Made by a program: the position numbers and the translations under genes. Of a stretch of DNA of 64,000 nucleotides, positions 12,901 through 22,332 are shown one piece after another. This DNA comes from Pantoea rodasii (GTDB lineage Bacteria > Pseudomonadota > Gammaproteobacteria > Enterobacterales > Enterobacteriaceae). The stretch covers positions 1 to 64,000 of the forward strand of contig NZ_MLFP01000001.1 in the NCBI RefSeq assembly GCF_002095465.1, in the 5' to 3' direction. The stretch's first letter is position 1; every line of letters begins with the position of its first letter. The notes below the pieces were generated by a model. It was not told the DNA's origin, made no database searches, and saw only the letters and a program-made list of their open reading frames with translations.

Positions 12901-13754
12901 ACAGCAGCACGGTGGACTTCAGCAATTGGCCCGCGCTGCAGCTTAACTGTGATGAGTGCTGGCTGCGCGGCCAGAAGTTTGGCCACATGCAGGCCAGATT
13001 GCAGCCGCAGGGAGATACGTTAGCACTTACTAACGGTAGCGTGGATTCCGGCAGCGCTAAGCTCAGCATCAACGGTGAGTGGGTGAATAAACCGGGCAAC
13101 CAGCGTACCTCTCTGAAGGGCAGCCTGAGCGGCAATAACATCAATGACGCCGTCAACTGGTTTGGCGTCAACACGCCGCTGCGTGATGCACCCTTTAAAG
13201 TGGATTATGACCTGCACTGGCGTTCCGCTCCGTGGCAGCCCTCAGCAGAAACGCTAAGCGGCACGCTGAAAACCCACTTTGGTAAAGGGCAGATTGCGGA
13301 TGTAAACACCGGACGCGCAGGCCAGTTGCTGCGCCTGATGAGCTTTGATGCCCTGCTACGCAAGCTGCGATTCGACTTCAGTGACACCTTCAGCGAAGGT
13401 TTCTATTTCGATTCGATTAACGGTACGGCGTGGATTGAGAACGGCGTAATGCGCACCGATAACCTGCTGGTGGACGGTCTGGAAGCGGATATCGCCATGC
13501 AGGGCAAGATTGATTTGGCCAAACGGCAGATTGATATGGAAGCAGTGGTCGCACCGGAAATCTCTGCTTCGGTGGGCGTCGCAACCGCATTCGTCGTCAA
13601 TCCGGTGATTGGTGCCGCGGTATTTGCCGCCAGTAAAGTATTGGGGCCGTTGTGGAATAAGATTTCGCTGCTGCGATATCACATCAGCGGACCGTTGGAT
13701 AAGCCGGAAATCAATGAAGTGCTGCGCAAACCGCGCGAAGACGACAAGAAGTGA
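9936..13754 (+). CDS. yhdP: YhdP, AsmA-like envelope phospholipid transport protein
   Basis: A 1272-residue protein of the AsmA/TamB repeat beta-groove group, close to the 1266 of E. coli. YhdP, TamB and YdbH are redundant bridges carrying phospholipid from the inner to the outer membrane. One N-terminal membrane helix (residues about 5-27) anchors a long periplasmic region of beta-rich repeats. Near the C terminus an amphipathic segment (ASVGVATAFVVNPVIGAAVF) precedes a basic tail. The GTG start at 9936 follows AAGGAGAG. It is followed 64 nt later by tldD, as in E. coli. Confidence 0.95.
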   Translation: MRRLPRILLLLLAAIIVIVALLVSGLRLVMPHLNSYRSDILQTISRVSGVTVDASELQGKWENFGPTLQIRHLNVSMPDDGKLTIDRVNLALNVWQSLLHWRWQFRDLTFWQLRLETNHPLFTSDQQKNSFKPGQINDLFLRQFDHFDLRDSSIRFLTPSGQHAELGIPRLTWLNESTRHRAEGEVNLSSFTGQHGVVQVRLDLNDTNGLLNDGRLWLQADDVDVRPWIGPWLRDNTSLESARFSLAAWVNLRDGDLYAGDLLLSKGGARWRGEQGDHQLQVDGLTAHLARYQNGWSLSVPQTRLSTDGVAWSPGHFSLLWKPEDPQMLGANSGAEVRVRATQLDLDRLAPLVPLFKPLSPALLDNWRALQPRGNIDALALDIPLNQPEQTRLQAKWRNLAWQHWELLPGIINLNGTASGSVSDGRLDVAMGQAEVPYGDMFQAPLQIKQITGQLNWQHDASGLTLDGQNLDVQARSLWARGDFRYQQNLGKAPQLDILAGIRVTDAGDAWRYFPEPLMGHDLTHYLSEAIKGGKVDNATLLFAGNPSLFPFKHNDGMFEVWVPLRQSTFQFQPGWPALENLDIDLDFANNGLWMKADKTKLGEVDARNVSAVIPDYLKEKLIIDGDLSGQGQQIADYFEQTPLKSTLGAALQQLQIGGNVRGSLNLDIPLDGKLVHASGNVALNNNSLHIKPLNTTLNNLTGRFRYNNGNLESEEMQANWFGQPTGVSFTTTENPDDFGVNVKLKGDWQPAKLKALPASVSSQLSGSLPWQGNVDITLPHKGGATYKVDLQGEAKTVSSHLPAPLDKQSGEAMPIAINATGDLKGFTLSGSVREHNRFNSRWILEPQLRVDRGIWLNDAKSTPKLPEKRGMELNLPPLDGEAWMGLLAGGGGSRNAQGETEVGGALLPGDVILRTPALTLGGQQWHDVNATVTQGTAGNTQLQLESREARGSLKTAQSAPWQIDLSYLYYNPEWANSSDSSASPFGGNSSTVDFSNWPALQLNCDECWLRGQKFGHMQARLQPQGDTLALTNGSVDSGSAKLSINGEWVNKPGNQRTSLKGSLSGNNINDAVNWFGVNTPLRDAPFKVDYDLHWRSAPWQPSAETLSGTLKTHFGKGQIADVNTGRAGQLLRLMSFDALLRKLRFDFSDTFSEGFYFDSINGTAWIENGVMRTDNLLVDGLEADIAMQGKIDLAKRQIDMEAVVAPEISASVGVATAFVVNPVIGAAVFAASKVLGPLWNKISLLRYHISGPLDKPEINEVLRKPREDDKK

Positions 13755-13818
13755 ATTTGACGCCGTCGGGGAATTGCCGCAGGCTATGACTATCCGAGCA
13801 CATAATGAGTGAGAAACG

Positions 13819-15264
13819 ATGACTCTGAATCTGGTAAGTGAGCAGTTACTAGCTGCGAACAGCATTAATCAGCAGGACCTATTTTCCCTGTTAGGGCAGC
13901 TTTCAGAACGTCGTCTGGATTATGCCGACCTCTATTTCCAGTCCAGCTTCCATGAATCCTGGGTGCTGGAAGACAAAATCATTAAAGATGGCTCCTATCA
14001 TATCGATCAGGGTGTTGGCGTGCGTGCGGTCAGCGGTGAGAAAACCGGTTTCGCCTACGCAGACCAGATTACCCTGAACGCGCTGCGTCAGTCATCAGAA
14101 GCGGCGCGCAGCATCGTACGTGAACAGGGCAACGGCAAAGCGCACACGCTTTCTGCCGTGATCAACCGTTCGCTGTATGCGCCGATCAATCCGCTGGACA
14201 GCCTGACGCGTGAAGACAAAATCGCACTGCTGCATCGTGTTGATACCGTGGCACGTGCGGCCGATCCGCGCGTGCAGGAAGTGAATGCCAGCCTGACCGG
14301 TGTTTACGAGCAGGTGCTGGTGGCGGCGACCGATGGCACGCTGGCAGCGGATATCCGCCCGCTGGTGCGTCTGTCGATCAGCGTGCAGGTGGAAGATCAG
14401 GGCAAACGTGAACGTGGCTCCAGCGGCGGCGGCGCACGTACCGGCTATGAGTTCTTCTATGCCGATGAAGACGGTGATGTCCGTGCCGATGCCTGGGCGC
14501 GTGAAGCGGTGCGTCTGGCGCTGGTGAACCTCTCTGCTGTGGCCGCGCCTGCGGGCACATTGCCGGTGGTGCTCGGTGCTGGCTGGCCGGGTGTGCTGCT
14601 GCATGAAGCGGTGGGCCACGGTCTGGAAGGCGATTTCAACCGTCGTGAAACCTCGGTCTTCAGTGGCAAGATGGGGCAGCTGGTGGCCTCTGAACTCTGC
14701 ACCGTGGTAGACGATGGCACCATCCAGGGCCTGCGCGGCTCACTGGCCGTGGATGATGAAGGTGTGCCAGGCCAGTACAACGTGCTGATCGAAAATGGCG
14801 TGCTGAAAGGTTATATGCAGGACAAGCTGAATGCGCGTCTGATGGGCGTGCCGCCAACCGGTAACGGTCGTCGTGAATCTTACGCCCATCTGCCGATGCC
14901 GCGTATGACCAACACCTACATGCTGGCGGGCAAATCATCGCCGCAGGATATTATTTCCAGCGTTGAGTACGGTATTTATGCGCCGAACTTTGGTGGCGGT
15001 CAGGTGGATATCACCTCCGGCAAGTTTGTGTTCTCAACCTCAGAAGCCTATCTGATAGAAAACGGCAAAGTTACCACGCCGGTGAAAGGCGCCACGCTGA
15101 TTGGTTCCGGTATTGAAGCGATGCAGCAGATTTCCATGGTCGGTAACGATCTGGCGCTGGATAAAGGCGTTGGCGTGTGCGGTAAAGAGGGGCAGAGCGT
15201 GCCGGTCGGTGTTGGCCAGCCAACCTTGAAACTGGATAAAATCACCGTCGGCGGTACCGCGTAA
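13819..15264 (+). CDS. tldD: TldD, metalloprotease subunit of TldD/TldE
   Basis: TldD with TldE (PmbA) forms a zinc protease that trims unfolded peptides, matures microcin B17 and degrades the CcdA antitoxin. The 481-residue product equals the E. coli length. The active-site motif [12 protein letters not shown] (HExxxH) is at about residues 262-273. C-terminal [18 protein letters not shown] is typical of the family. The gene is last in a run beginning at mreB and is followed by a repeat-rich spacer instead of another gene. Confidence 0.97.
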   Translation: MTLNLVSEQLLAANSINQQDLFSLLGQLSERRLDYADLYFQSSFHESWVLEDKIIKDGSYHIDQGVGVRAVSGEKTGFAYADQITLNALRQSSEAARSIVREQGNGKAHTLSAVINRSLYAPINPLDSLTREDKIALLHRVDTVARAADPRVQEVNASLTGVYEQVLVAATDGTLAADIRPLVRLSISVQVEDQGKRERGSSGGGARTGYEFFYADEDGDVRADAWAREAVRLALVNLSAVAAPAGTLPVVLGAGWPGVLLHEAVGHGLEGDFNRRETSVFSGKMGQLVASELCTVVDDGTIQGLRGSLAVDDEGVPGQYNVLIENGVLKGYMQDKLNARLMGVPPTGNGRRESYAHLPMPRMTNTYMLAGKSSPQDIISSVEYGIYAPNFGGGQVDITSGKFVFSTSEAYLIENGKVTTPVKGATLIGSGIEAMQQISMVGNDLALDKGVGVCGKEGQSVPVGVGQPTLKLDKITVGGTA

Positions 15265-15272
15265 TCATTCCT

Positions 15273-15296
15273 GGTGCGCTTAAATGCGCACCCTAC
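15273..15296 (-). repeat. REP-type palindrome with GTAG head (GTGCGC class)
   Basis: GGTGCGC and GCGCACC form a palindrome around a short AT loop, followed by CCTAC, which is a GTAGG head on the minus strand. Close relatives occur at 48979-49002 and 62118-62141. Confidence 0.75.
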
Positions 15297-15442
15297 AAAT
15301 TACCGTAGAAGCTGCTTTCCATAGTGCACCCTACAAATTATCGTAGAAGCTGATTTCCCATGGTGCACTCTGCTAATCACCGTACAGTCTGAATTTCCCA
15401 TGGTGTACTCTACAAATTACCGTAGAACCTGCGTTCCCCATG
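15286..15442. repeat. Four degenerate tandem copies of a 38-40 bp unit
   Basis: Units start at 15286, 15324, 15363 and 15403. Each holds a GTGCACYCTRC-like head, an AAATTAYCGTAGAA-like centre and a TTTCCCATG-like end; a fifth partial unit follows. Unit 1 shares the arm of the REP palindrome at 15273-15296, so the array looks like a decayed expansion of REP half-sites. No open frame is conserved through it. Confidence 0.7.
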
Positions 15443-15473
15443 GCGTACTTCATAAAAGGCGGCACCGACTTAA

Positions 15474-15497
15474 GTAGGTGCGCCATTTATGGCGCCC
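15474..15497 (+). repeat. REP-type palindrome with GTAG head (TGCGCC variant)
   Basis: GTAG followed by GTGCGCC, loop ATTTAT and GGCGCCC. It sits between the tandem array and the 3' end of aaeR and could also act as a transcript-end hairpin. Confidence 0.65.
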
Positions 15498-15503
15498 ACG
15501 CCG

Positions 15504-16421
15504 TCAGCCTTTGCGATGCTGCTGATACTGCTGCGCCACCTGCTTAAAGTACTCGGTCAGATAATCAATACACACCTGCACCTTTAGCGGCATCTTATCT
15601 TTCTCGGTATACAGCGCATACACTGGACGCGGTTCCGAGTGATACTGCGGGAACAAAATGTCGATCTCTCCAGCGTTAATCTCATCAATCACCCACATCA
15701 AGGGCACATAGGCGATCCCGCAACCGGCTTTCAGCCAGCGTATCAGCGTCTGCGAATCGTTGGTCACGAAGCGCCCCTGCGGCGTGAGCCGCGTCACCAA
15801 TCCTTCCGGCGCCACCAGTTCAAAGGTGTTATCTGGCCGCACGCTGTACTCCAGCCATGAAAAATTATCGATCTCGCCCGGCTTTTCTGGCGTGCCGTGC
15901 TGCGCCTGATAGCTTTTCGCGGCGCACACCACCATCGGCATGGCGCCCAGGCGGCGGGAAAACAGATTGGAATCCTGTAAGGCACCCACACGCACCACCA
16001 GATCTAATCCGTTGGCAATCAAATCCGGTGCCGGGATGCCGGTCATGAGATTGACGCTCAGGCCCGGATATTCGTGTAGCATGTCGCGAGTCATTGCTGA
16101 CAGGACGTTCTGCGCCATGGTAGAAGAACAACCGATGCGCAGAATTCCGATCGGTGTGTTATTAAAGGCATACAGTTGTTCATGCACCTGAGAGGCTTCA
16201 GCCAGCATGCGGCGGCAGCCCTGGTAATAGATTTTACCGGCTTCGGTCAGGCCGATGCTGCGGGTGCTGCGATTGAGCAATTTGACCTGTAATTCATCTT
16301 CCAGTTTGGCGACGATCTGGCTGATTGACGAAACGCTAAGATGGAGTTGGCGTGCCGCGGCGGTAAATGAACCTAATTCAACCACTTTGGCGAAAATGGA
16401 CATGCCTTTAAGTCGTTCCAT
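15504..16421 (-). CDS. aaeR: AaeR, LysR-type activator of the aaeXAB efflux operon
   Basis: A 305-residue LysR-family regulator. The N-terminal winged helix-turn-helix is clear (MERLKGMSIFAKVVELGSF, then AARQLHLSVSSISQIVAKLE, residues about 18-37), followed by a LysR substrate domain. In E. coli AaeR senses aromatic carboxylic acids such as p-hydroxybenzoate and activates aaeXAB. It is divergent from aaeX across a 258-nt spacer that should hold the shared operator. Identification rests on near-family sequence and this arrangement. Confidence 0.95.
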   Translation of the reverse strand: MERLKGMSIFAKVVELGSFTAAARQLHLSVSSISQIVAKLEDELQVKLLNRSTRSIGLTEAGKIYYQGCRRMLAEASQVHEQLYAFNNTPIGILRIGCSSTMAQNVLSAMTRDMLHEYPGLSVNLMTGIPAPDLIANGLDLVVRVGALQDSNLFSRRLGAMPMVVCAAKSYQAQHGTPEKPGEIDNFSWLEYSVRPDNTFELVAPEGLVTRLTPQGRFVTNDSQTLIRWLKAGCGIAYVPLMWVIDEINAGEIDILFPQYHSEPRPVYALYTEKDKMPLKVQVCIDYLTEYFKQVAQQYQQHRKG

Positions 16422-16679
16422 TGTTTACTCTGGCTAAAAAGTGATTTAGCTCACAATATGTAGAAAACGTATAGTCAAGCGCGTTACTATACGCACGCTG
16501 GGTCTGTTCACCGCACCTTAACACGGCTGTGTTTACTCGATGATACGCTATCATTAGCTCAACGCGGCCTGAATGTTGCCATCAGTCTCTCAATCTTCCC
16601 CTGATTCTCAACCCAACGTGCCACGCGGCATGAGGGCAGGTATCGGTGAAATCCGGCATGGTCGAACTAAGGAACCGAA
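16422..16679. promoter_or_regulatory. Divergent aaeR/aaeX regulatory region
   Basis: This 258-nt spacer between divergent genes should contain the AaeR operator and both promoters. No exact T-N11-A operator can be assigned with confidence by eye. The ribosome site AAGGAA precedes aaeX. Confidence 0.5.
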
Positions 16680-16883
16680 ATGAGTGTGCTTCCGGTATTT
16701 GTCGTATTCGGGCTGAGCTTTCCGCCCATCTTCATTGAACTACTGGTTTCGCTGGCGCTGTTCTGGCTGGTGAAACGCGTGCTGACGCCCAGCGGAATTT
16801 ACGATCTGGTGTGGCATCCGGCACTTTTTAACACAGCGTTGTATTGCTGCGTGTTTTACCTTGTATCCCGTCTATTCGTCTGA
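16680..16883 (+). CDS. aaeX: AaeX, small membrane protein of the aromatic acid efflux operon
   Basis: A 67-residue protein with two hydrophobic segments (about residues 5-27 and 42-64), DUF1656 family. It lies first in aaeXAB, 9 nt upstream of aaeA. Its role is not well established; its position and co-expression with the pump suggest an accessory function. AAGGAA precedes the ATG. Confidence 0.93.
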   Translation: MSVLPVFVVFGLSFPPIFIELLVSLALFWLVKRVLTPSGIYDLVWHPALFNTALYCCVFYLVSRLFV

Positions 16884-16892
16884 GGTTTTTAA

Positions 16893-17822
16893 GTGAAAGC
16901 GCTAATAAGAAAAATCGCGCGTTACGCGATTACGCTCCTGCTGGTTATCATCGCAATCGTGATCGTATTCCGCGCCTGGGTGTTTTACACCGAGTCACCC
17001 TGGACGCGTGACGCCAAATTCTCCGCTGATGTGGTGGCGATCTCGCCTGATGTCACAGGCCTCATCACTGAGGTGCCGGTGCACGACAACCAGTTGGTGA
17101 AACAAGGTGACACGCTGTTTGTGGTCGATCGTCCGCGCTACCAAAAAGCGTTGGATGAAGCTCAGGCTGATGTCGAATATTACCAGGCGCTGGTGAGCGA
17201 AAAACGTCGTGAAGCCGCGCGCCGTAACCAACTCGGCACCAGTGCGATGTCGCGCGAAGCGATCGAGCAGTCCAACAACGATTTGCAAACCAGTGAACAT
17301 CAGCTGGCGAAATCGGTGGCGACGCGCGATCTGGCGGTCATCGATCTGGATCGCACCACCATCAAAGCGCCATCCGATGGCTGGGTCACTAACCTCAACG
17401 TCTATCAGGGCGAGTTCATCACCCGCGGCTCAGTGGCCGTGGCGCTGGTGCAGCAACACTCGTTCTACGTCCTGGCGTATATGGAAGAAACCAAGCTGGA
17501 TGGCGTACGTCCAGGCTTCCGTGCTGAAATCACTCCGCTGGGCAGCAATGCCGTATTGCGTGGAACGGTGGATAGCATCGCCGCTGGTGTGACCAACAGC
17601 AGCAGCAGCGTTGACAGCAAAGGCATGGCGACCATCGATTCCAACCTCGAATGGGTGCGACTGGCGCAGCGCGTTCCGGTGCGTATTCACCTCGACGATC
17701 AGCCTGGTAACCGTTTCCCGGCGGGCACCACAGCCACAGTGGTGATCACCGGTGATAAAGATCGTCAGACCAAAGTCTCGCCGTTGACGCAGTTCTTTAA
17801 CCGCCTGCGCGAGTTTGGTTAA
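16893..17822 (+). CDS. aaeA: AaeA, membrane-fusion subunit of the p-hydroxybenzoic acid efflux pump
   Basis: A 309-residue periplasmic adaptor of the HlyD/EmrA class. One N-terminal membrane helix (about residues 12-30) is followed by a biotinyl-lipoyl-like segment ([22 protein letters not shown] is split here as [12 protein letters not shown] and [11 protein letters not shown]), an alpha-helical hairpin and a beta-barrel domain. It pairs with AaeB to export aromatic carboxylates. The GTG start follows the aaeX stop by 9 nt. The length is close to E. coli (310). Confidence 0.96.
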   Translation: MKALIRKIARYAITLLLVIIAIVIVFRAWVFYTESPWTRDAKFSADVVAISPDVTGLITEVPVHDNQLVKQGDTLFVVDRPRYQKALDEAQADVEYYQALVSEKRREAARRNQLGTSAMSREAIEQSNNDLQTSEHQLAKSVATRDLAVIDLDRTTIKAPSDGWVTNLNVYQGEFITRGSVAVALVQQHSFYVLAYMEETKLDGVRPGFRAEITPLGSNAVLRGTVDSIAAGVTNSSSSVDSKGMATIDSNLEWVRLAQRVPVRIHLDDQPGNRFPAGTTATVVITGDKDRQTKVSPLTQFFNRLREFG

Positions 17823-17833
17823 GCGAGGCCGTT

Positions 17834-19785
17834 ATGATTGAGTTTTTGCGTTTCCCGGTGAAGCTCGCATTTGCGCTGATTGCCGCGCTGATGATTGGCT
17901 TCCACTTTAATCTGGAAACGCCGCGTTGGGCGGTAATGACCGCCGGCATTGTCGCCGGTGGTACCGCCTTTGCCGCAGGGGGCGACCCCTATTCTGGCGC
18001 ACTGCGCTATCGCGGCATTCTGCGCATCATCGGTACCTTTATTGGCTGTATCGCTGCATTGACCATCATGATTGCCACGGTGCGCGCGCCGGTGGTGATG
18101 CTGCTGCTGTGCTGCTTGTGGGCGGGCATGTGCGTCTGGCTCTCTTCGCTGATAAAGGTCGAGAACTCTTACGCGCTGGGTTTGGCGGGATACACCGCGC
18201 TGATCATTGTGGTCACTGCCGATGCCAGCGGGGGCTTAACCCTGGCACCGCAGTACGCAGTCGAGCGCTGCAGTGAAATCGTGATTGGTATTCTGTGTGC
18301 CATTCTGGCGGATATGCTGTTTTCGCCGCGTTCAATCAAAAAAGTGATTGATGCCGAAGTCGATGCGCTGCTGGTGGCGCACTACAAGCTGCTGCAAATG
18401 TGCGTGGCACATGCGGATAAAGACGAGGTTGATCGTACCTGGAGCGCGCTGGTGCGCCGCACTACGGCACTCAACGGGATGCGCAGCCAACTGCTGATGG
18501 AATCTTCACGCTGGAAGAACACCAGCCGCCGCCTGCAGATGTTGAATACGCTGTCGCTGACATTGATTACGCAAGCGGCTGAAACCTTCCTGATTCAGAA
18601 CGCCCGTCCAGACTATATTCCGACGCAATACCGTCTGCTGATCGAGAAAGACGTTCATAACGTTGATGACGTGCACAAGCGTATGAAGGTGATGCGCCGT
18701 CTGATCAGCGTCAGCAATAAAACCGTGCCGATGACGGTCGCCAGTTGGGTCGGTGCTGCCACTGAATATCTGCTGCTGATCAACGGGGTGCGCAGTAATA
18801 GCCGCATTACCACGCTGGAAGAGAGCATCCTGCAGCGCGAGGTAGTGATTCAGGCGCGCTCAGCGGAAACGCATCACGCGATGATCAATGGCGTGCGTAC
18901 TTTTGTGGCGACGGCGCTAGGTTCACTGTTTTGGCTCTATACCGGCTGGACATCCGGCAGCGGCTGTATGGTGATGCTGGCGGTAATCACCGCGCTGGCG
19001 ATGCGTATGCCGAATCCATTGATGATGGCGAAAGACTTCTTCTACGGTATGGCTTTCGCGGTACCGCTCGGCATGCTCTATTTCGTCTATATTCTGCCGT
19101 CGACGCAGCAAAGCGCGTTGCTGCTGTGTATCGCAATTGGTGCATTAGGTTTTATCGGCGGTATCTTCGTGCAGCGGCGTCAGATTGGTACGCTGGGGGC
19201 GTTGATTGGCACCATCAACGTGCTGGTGCTGGATAATCCAATGAAGTTTGAGTTCAACGTGTTCCTCGATAATGCGCTGGGCCAGTGGATCGGCAGCTTC
19301 CTGGCGATGATGGTGATTCTGCTGATTCGCGACAAATCCAAAGCCCGCACCGGTCGTAAACTGCTGAACCGCTTTATGTATGCCGCCGTGGCCGCCTTGA
19401 CCACCAATCAAGCGCGACGTCGCGAAAACCATCTGCCTGCGCTGTATCAGCAACTGTTCCTGCTGCTCAATCTGTTCCCCGGCGATATCGATAAATACCG
19501 CATCGCGTTGACCTTGATCATCGGTCATCAGCGCCTGCGTAATGCCGAGGTGCCGGTTAACGCGGAGCTATCGGCTTATCATCGCCAGCTGCGTTACACC
19601 GCCGATCGCATTATCTCGGCCAGCAGCGATGACAAACGTCGCTACTACTTTGAGCGGCTGCTGAAAGAGCTGGATGTCTATCAGGAAAACTCCACCACTA
19701 TTCGGCACCAGAAAGCGTGACTGAGCCGGTGAAGCGACTCTCGCTGATGCTGGATAAGTACCAGAATACGCTCATCCAAATCTGA
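17834..19785 (+). pseudogene. aaeB: aaeB, inner-membrane pump subunit of the p-hydroxybenzoic acid efflux system; A-tract deletion near 19686 truncates it as written
   Basis: AaeB is a polytopic fusaric-acid-resistance/FUSC-type transporter. As written the frame stops at 19718-19720 after 628 residues. Inserting one A into the AAAA at 19686-19689 gives a C terminus that continues ...[14 protein letters not shown]...LDKYQNTLIQI, matching the E. coli AaeB end (VTEPVHRLAGMLHKYQ), and ends at 19783-19785 for 650 residues against 655. Two sets of membrane helices flank a long cytoplasmic region. The break is probably a sequence error; even as written only the last ~22 residues differ. Confidence 0.92.
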
Positions 19786-19816
19786 AAAAGGCCGCTGCAC
19801 CGTGCAGCGGCCTTTT
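19786..19816 (+). terminator. Strong hairpin terminator after aaeB
   Basis: A 14-bp perfect stem (AAAGGCCGCTGCAC with its complement) with a 1-nt centre and flanking A and T tracts. It begins directly after the restored aaeB stop at 19785, which supports the restored end. It is symmetrical and could work in both directions. Confidence 0.9.
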
Positions 19817-19896
19817 CGATCCCACGCTGACACAAAACCCGGCGTAATTGGCAACTATACTTTTCTGACAGGATGCAAACTGACAGGAGAATAATG

Positions 19897-21351
19897 ATGT
19901 CCACCTCTCTGCAACAACACCCGCTGTTTAAGACCGGCTATTTCACTGCAGGCCAATGGCACAACGCCAGTTCCACCTTTGATGTCACCAACCCTGCCAC
20001 GGGCGAGGTGCTGGCGAAAGTCGCTAAGGCTGGCAAAGCGGAAACCGAACAGGCGATTGCCGCCGCCGAACAGGCTTTCCCGGCGTGGCGTGATAAAACG
20101 GCCAAACAGCGCGCCGAGATCCTCAATCGCTGGTACCAACTGATCATTGAGAACAAGCGCTGGCTGGGCCAGTTGATGACTGCCGAACAGGGCAAACCCC
20201 TTAAAGAAGCGGAAGGTGAAGTCGAGTACGCCGCCAGCTTCATTCAATGGTTCGCTGAGCAGGCCAAGCGTACCAACGGCGAAATCATTCCACCGGCGAA
20301 ACCGGGCTCGCGCATTCTGGCCACGCGTGAACCGATTGGGGTGGTAGCCGCGATTACGCCGTGGAATTTCCCGATGGCGATGCTGACACGCAAGCTGGGC
20401 CCGGCGCTGGCAGCAGGCTGTACCGGCATCATCAAACCGGCCAACAACACCCCGCTGTGCGCATTTGCGCTGCTGGCTCTGGCGCAAGAAGCCGGCTTAC
20501 CTGATGGGGTACTCAATGCGGTGGCAGGCGATACCCATGCCATCAGCGACGCCATTATGGCCAGTCAGGCGGTGCGGAAAATTTCGTTTACCGGCTCAAC
20601 TGCCGTGGGTAAAACCTTGATGCGTAACGCCGCAGACACCATGAAAAAAGTCTCGATGGAGTTGGGCGGCAATGCACCTTACATCGTGTTTGAGGATGCG
20701 GATGTTGATGCTGCGGTACAAGGCGCGATTGCCAACAAATTCCGTAACGCCGGTCAGGTGTGCGTCAGCGTGAATCGCTTCTATATACACAATGCGGTCT
20801 ACGATCGTTTCGTCACTCAATTAGCGGAAGCGGTGGGCAAGCTGAAAGTGGGGAATGGCGTCGAGGAAGGGGTGATTGTCGGCCCGCTGATTGAACGCTC
20901 GGCCTTGGAAAAAGTGGAAGAGCACGTCAAAGATGCGCTAAGCAAAGGCGGCAAATTGCTGGTGGGAGGCGAACGCCATCCGCTGGGCGGCAACTTCTGG
21001 CAGCCGACGGTGATTACCGAGGCACATGAAGAGATGAAACTGGCCCAGGAAGAGACTTTTGGCCCGGTAGCGGCCTGTTTCCGTTTTGACGATGAAGCCG
21101 ATGTGATCCAGCGTGCCAACCATACCGAATATGGTTTAGCTGCCTATTTCTATACGCAAAATTTGCAGCGAGTGTTCCGCGTCTCGGCAGCGCTGGAAGC
21201 CGGGATGATAGGCATTAACGAATGCGCAGTCTCCACCGAACTGGCACCGTTTGGCGGTGTGAAGGAATCCGGACTTGGCCGAGAAGGATCGGTGTTGGGG
21301 ATGGAAGAGTATCTGGAAGTAAAAGCACTGCATATTGGCGGGCTTGGCTAG
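19897..21351 (+). CDS. GabD-like NAD(P)-dependent succinate-semialdehyde dehydrogenase
   Basis: An aldehyde dehydrogenase of about 484 residues, closest to GabD. Visible features are the cofactor-binding [10 protein letters not shown], the glycine motif FTGSTAVGK, the catalytic glutamate in [12 protein letters not shown] and the nucleophilic cysteine at residue 289 in [11 protein letters not shown]. The second cysteine two residues on, the redox-switch partner in E. coli GabD, is replaced by serine. The start is one of two adjacent ATGs (19894, 19897) after AGGAGA; 19897 has the better spacing. Substrate could be succinate or glutarate semialdehyde. It is not next to aaeB in E. coli, and no other gab gene is nearby. 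Confidence 0.85.
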   Translation: MSTSLQQHPLFKTGYFTAGQWHNASSTFDVTNPATGEVLAKVAKAGKAETEQAIAAAEQAFPAWRDKTAKQRAEILNRWYQLIIENKRWLGQLMTAEQGKPLKEAEGEVEYAASFIQWFAEQAKRTNGEIIPPAKPGSRILATREPIGVVAAITPWNFPMAMLTRKLGPALAAGCTGIIKPANNTPLCAFALLALAQEAGLPDGVLNAVAGDTHAISDAIMASQAVRKISFTGSTAVGKTLMRNAADTMKKVSMELGGNAPYIVFEDADVDAAVQGAIANKFRNAGQVCVSVNRFYIHNAVYDRFVTQLAEAVGKLKVGNGVEEGVIVGPLIERSALEKVEEHVKDALSKGGKLLVGGERHPLGGNFWQPTVITEAHEEMKLAQEETFGPVAACFRFDDEADVIQRANHTEYGLAAYFYTQNLQRVFRVSAALEAGMIGINECAVSTELAPFGGVKESGLGREGSVLGMEEYLEVKALHIGGLG

Positions 21352-21365
21352 CAGAGGATATCACC

Positions 21366-21635
21366 ATGAGAACCGAGCGTTTCGACTTCGACGAAATTGT
21401 CGATCAAGCCCATTTCTATCGCCAGTTCAGCGATCGTTTTGCGCTGGCGGATCTTGCCATCAACGATCTTGACGATCTTTGGGATGTGATGGTGGGTGAG
21501 CAGTTGCCGCTGCCGCTGGAAATTGAGTTTGTGAATCTGGGTAAAGGACAGAAACGCCGGTATGGCGCATTGATCCTGCTGTTTGATGAAGCAGAAGAGG
21601 AGCTGGAAGGCCAGCTCCGCTTTAATGTGAAGTGA
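21366..21635 (+). CDS. yhcO: YhcO, barstar-family protein
   Basis: An 89-residue acidic protein of the barstar (barnase inhibitor) family; the C-terminal [18 protein letters not shown] matches E. coli YhcO. The frame is open upstream to 21222 inside the dehydrogenase gene, but [14 protein letters not shown] is the family start. No barnase-like nuclease is seen in the window, so inhibitor function is inferred from family only. It lies 14 nt after the GabD-like gene and may be co-transcribed; in E. coli yhcO neighbours yhcN and aaeB, as here. Confidence 0.92.
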   Translation: MRTERFDFDEIVDQAHFYRQFSDRFALADLAINDLDDLWDVMVGEQLPLPLEIEFVNLGKGQKRRYGALILLFDEAEEELEGQLRFNVK

Positions 21636-21642
21636 TCGACGA

Positions 21643-21667
21643 AAAAGGGCCCCGGCGAGCGGGGCCA
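21643..21667 (-). terminator. Terminator for the yhcN-like genes (minus strand)
   Basis: GGCCCC/GGGGCC stem with a 7-nt loop; read on the minus strand it ends in CTTTTT. It separates convergent yhcO and the first yhcN-like gene. Confidence 0.8.
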
Positions 21668-21693
21668 AAGGGTTCGTCAGAATTGACGAGGAA

Positions 21694-21960
21694 TTATTTG
21701 TACAGCTCGGCAGTCACGTGATAGCTGTCGCCGGTTTTCGCTTCAATCACTTTATAAGCGCTGGCACCTTGCTCATCCGCTTTCTGAGAAAGCTCAGAAC
21801 GGTAATCCATTGGCGAGCCGCCGGTACCGCTGATGGTGATAGTGCTGCCGGTAGGTTGCAGATTTTGCGCCTGCTCATTGGTCACCAGTTGGGCTGCTGA
21901 AGCGCCAAAGGCAAACAGAGATAAGAAGCTGGCGGCTGCGATGGTTGTTTTGATTTTCAT
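21694..21960 (-). CDS. YhcN-like periplasmic protein (DUF1471), copy 1
   Basis: An 88-residue secreted protein with a signal peptide (MKIKTTIAAASFLSLFAFGASA) split here as MKIKTTIAAASF and LSLFAFGASA, then the DUF1471/BhsA/McbA fold ending SYHVTAELYK. E. coli YhcN responds to acid and peroxide and affects biofilm; related small proteins act in stress signalling at the envelope. It is the most downstream of three tandem paralogues on the minus strand. The frame opens at 21987 but the family start is at 21960, with a GAGGAG-type ribosome site upstream. Confidence 0.9.
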   Translation of the reverse strand: MKIKTTIAAASFLSLFAFGASAAQLVTNEQAQNLQPTGSTITISGTGGSPMDYRSELSQKADEQGASAYKVIEAKTGDSYHVTAELYK

Positions 21961-22065
21961 AATTTTTCTCCTCGTAGTAATCAACAACCTGCGGCAAAAA
22001 GTGGGTGTGGCGGGTCGTCGATCAATTGCCTGGCGCCCTCAGGGCGCCAAACGTTCGATTAATAC

Positions 22066-22332
22066 TTATTTGTACAGTTCAGCCGTCACGTGGAAGGTAT
22101 CGCCACGGTTGCTCTCAATAATGCGGTAATGGCTGGCACCTTGAGCATCGGCTTTCTGTGACAGTTCCTGACGGACGTTAGTCTGATCACCGTCAACACC
22201 GCTTACGCTGATGGTTTGGTTCAGCGGCTGCAGTTGTGCGGCTTGTTCGTTAGAAACCAGACTGGCGGCACTGGCACCAAATGACAGCACGGAAGCCAGA
22301 CCTACGATCGCGATAGCTAATTTAGTTTTCAT
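22066..22332 (-). CDS. YhcN-like periplasmic protein (DUF1471), copy 2
   Basis: An 88-residue paralogue with signal peptide MKTKLAIAIVGLASVLSF plus GASA and a mature part ending TFHVTAELYK. It diverges from copy 1 most in the middle (SGVDGDQTNVRQEL against SGTGGSPMDYRSEL). An AGGAGAG ribosome site precedes the ATG. A GGCGCCC/GGGCGCC hairpin just downstream (22032-22049) separates it from copy 1. Role as for the family: envelope stress and biofilm, inferred. Confidence 0.9.
   Translation of the reverse strand: MKTKLAIAIVGLASVLSFGASAASLVSNEQAAQLQPLNQTISVSGVDGDQTNVRQELSQKADAQGASHYRIIESNRGDTFHVTAELYK

Noticed and set aside
15286..15442. CRISPR array
   Set aside because: Units are contiguous degenerate repeats with no unique spacers between conserved repeats, and there are no cas genes.
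21222..21365. Longer start for yhcO inside the GabD-like gene
   Set aside because: The extra N-terminal residues are out-of-frame translation of the dehydrogenase gene; family members begin at 21366.
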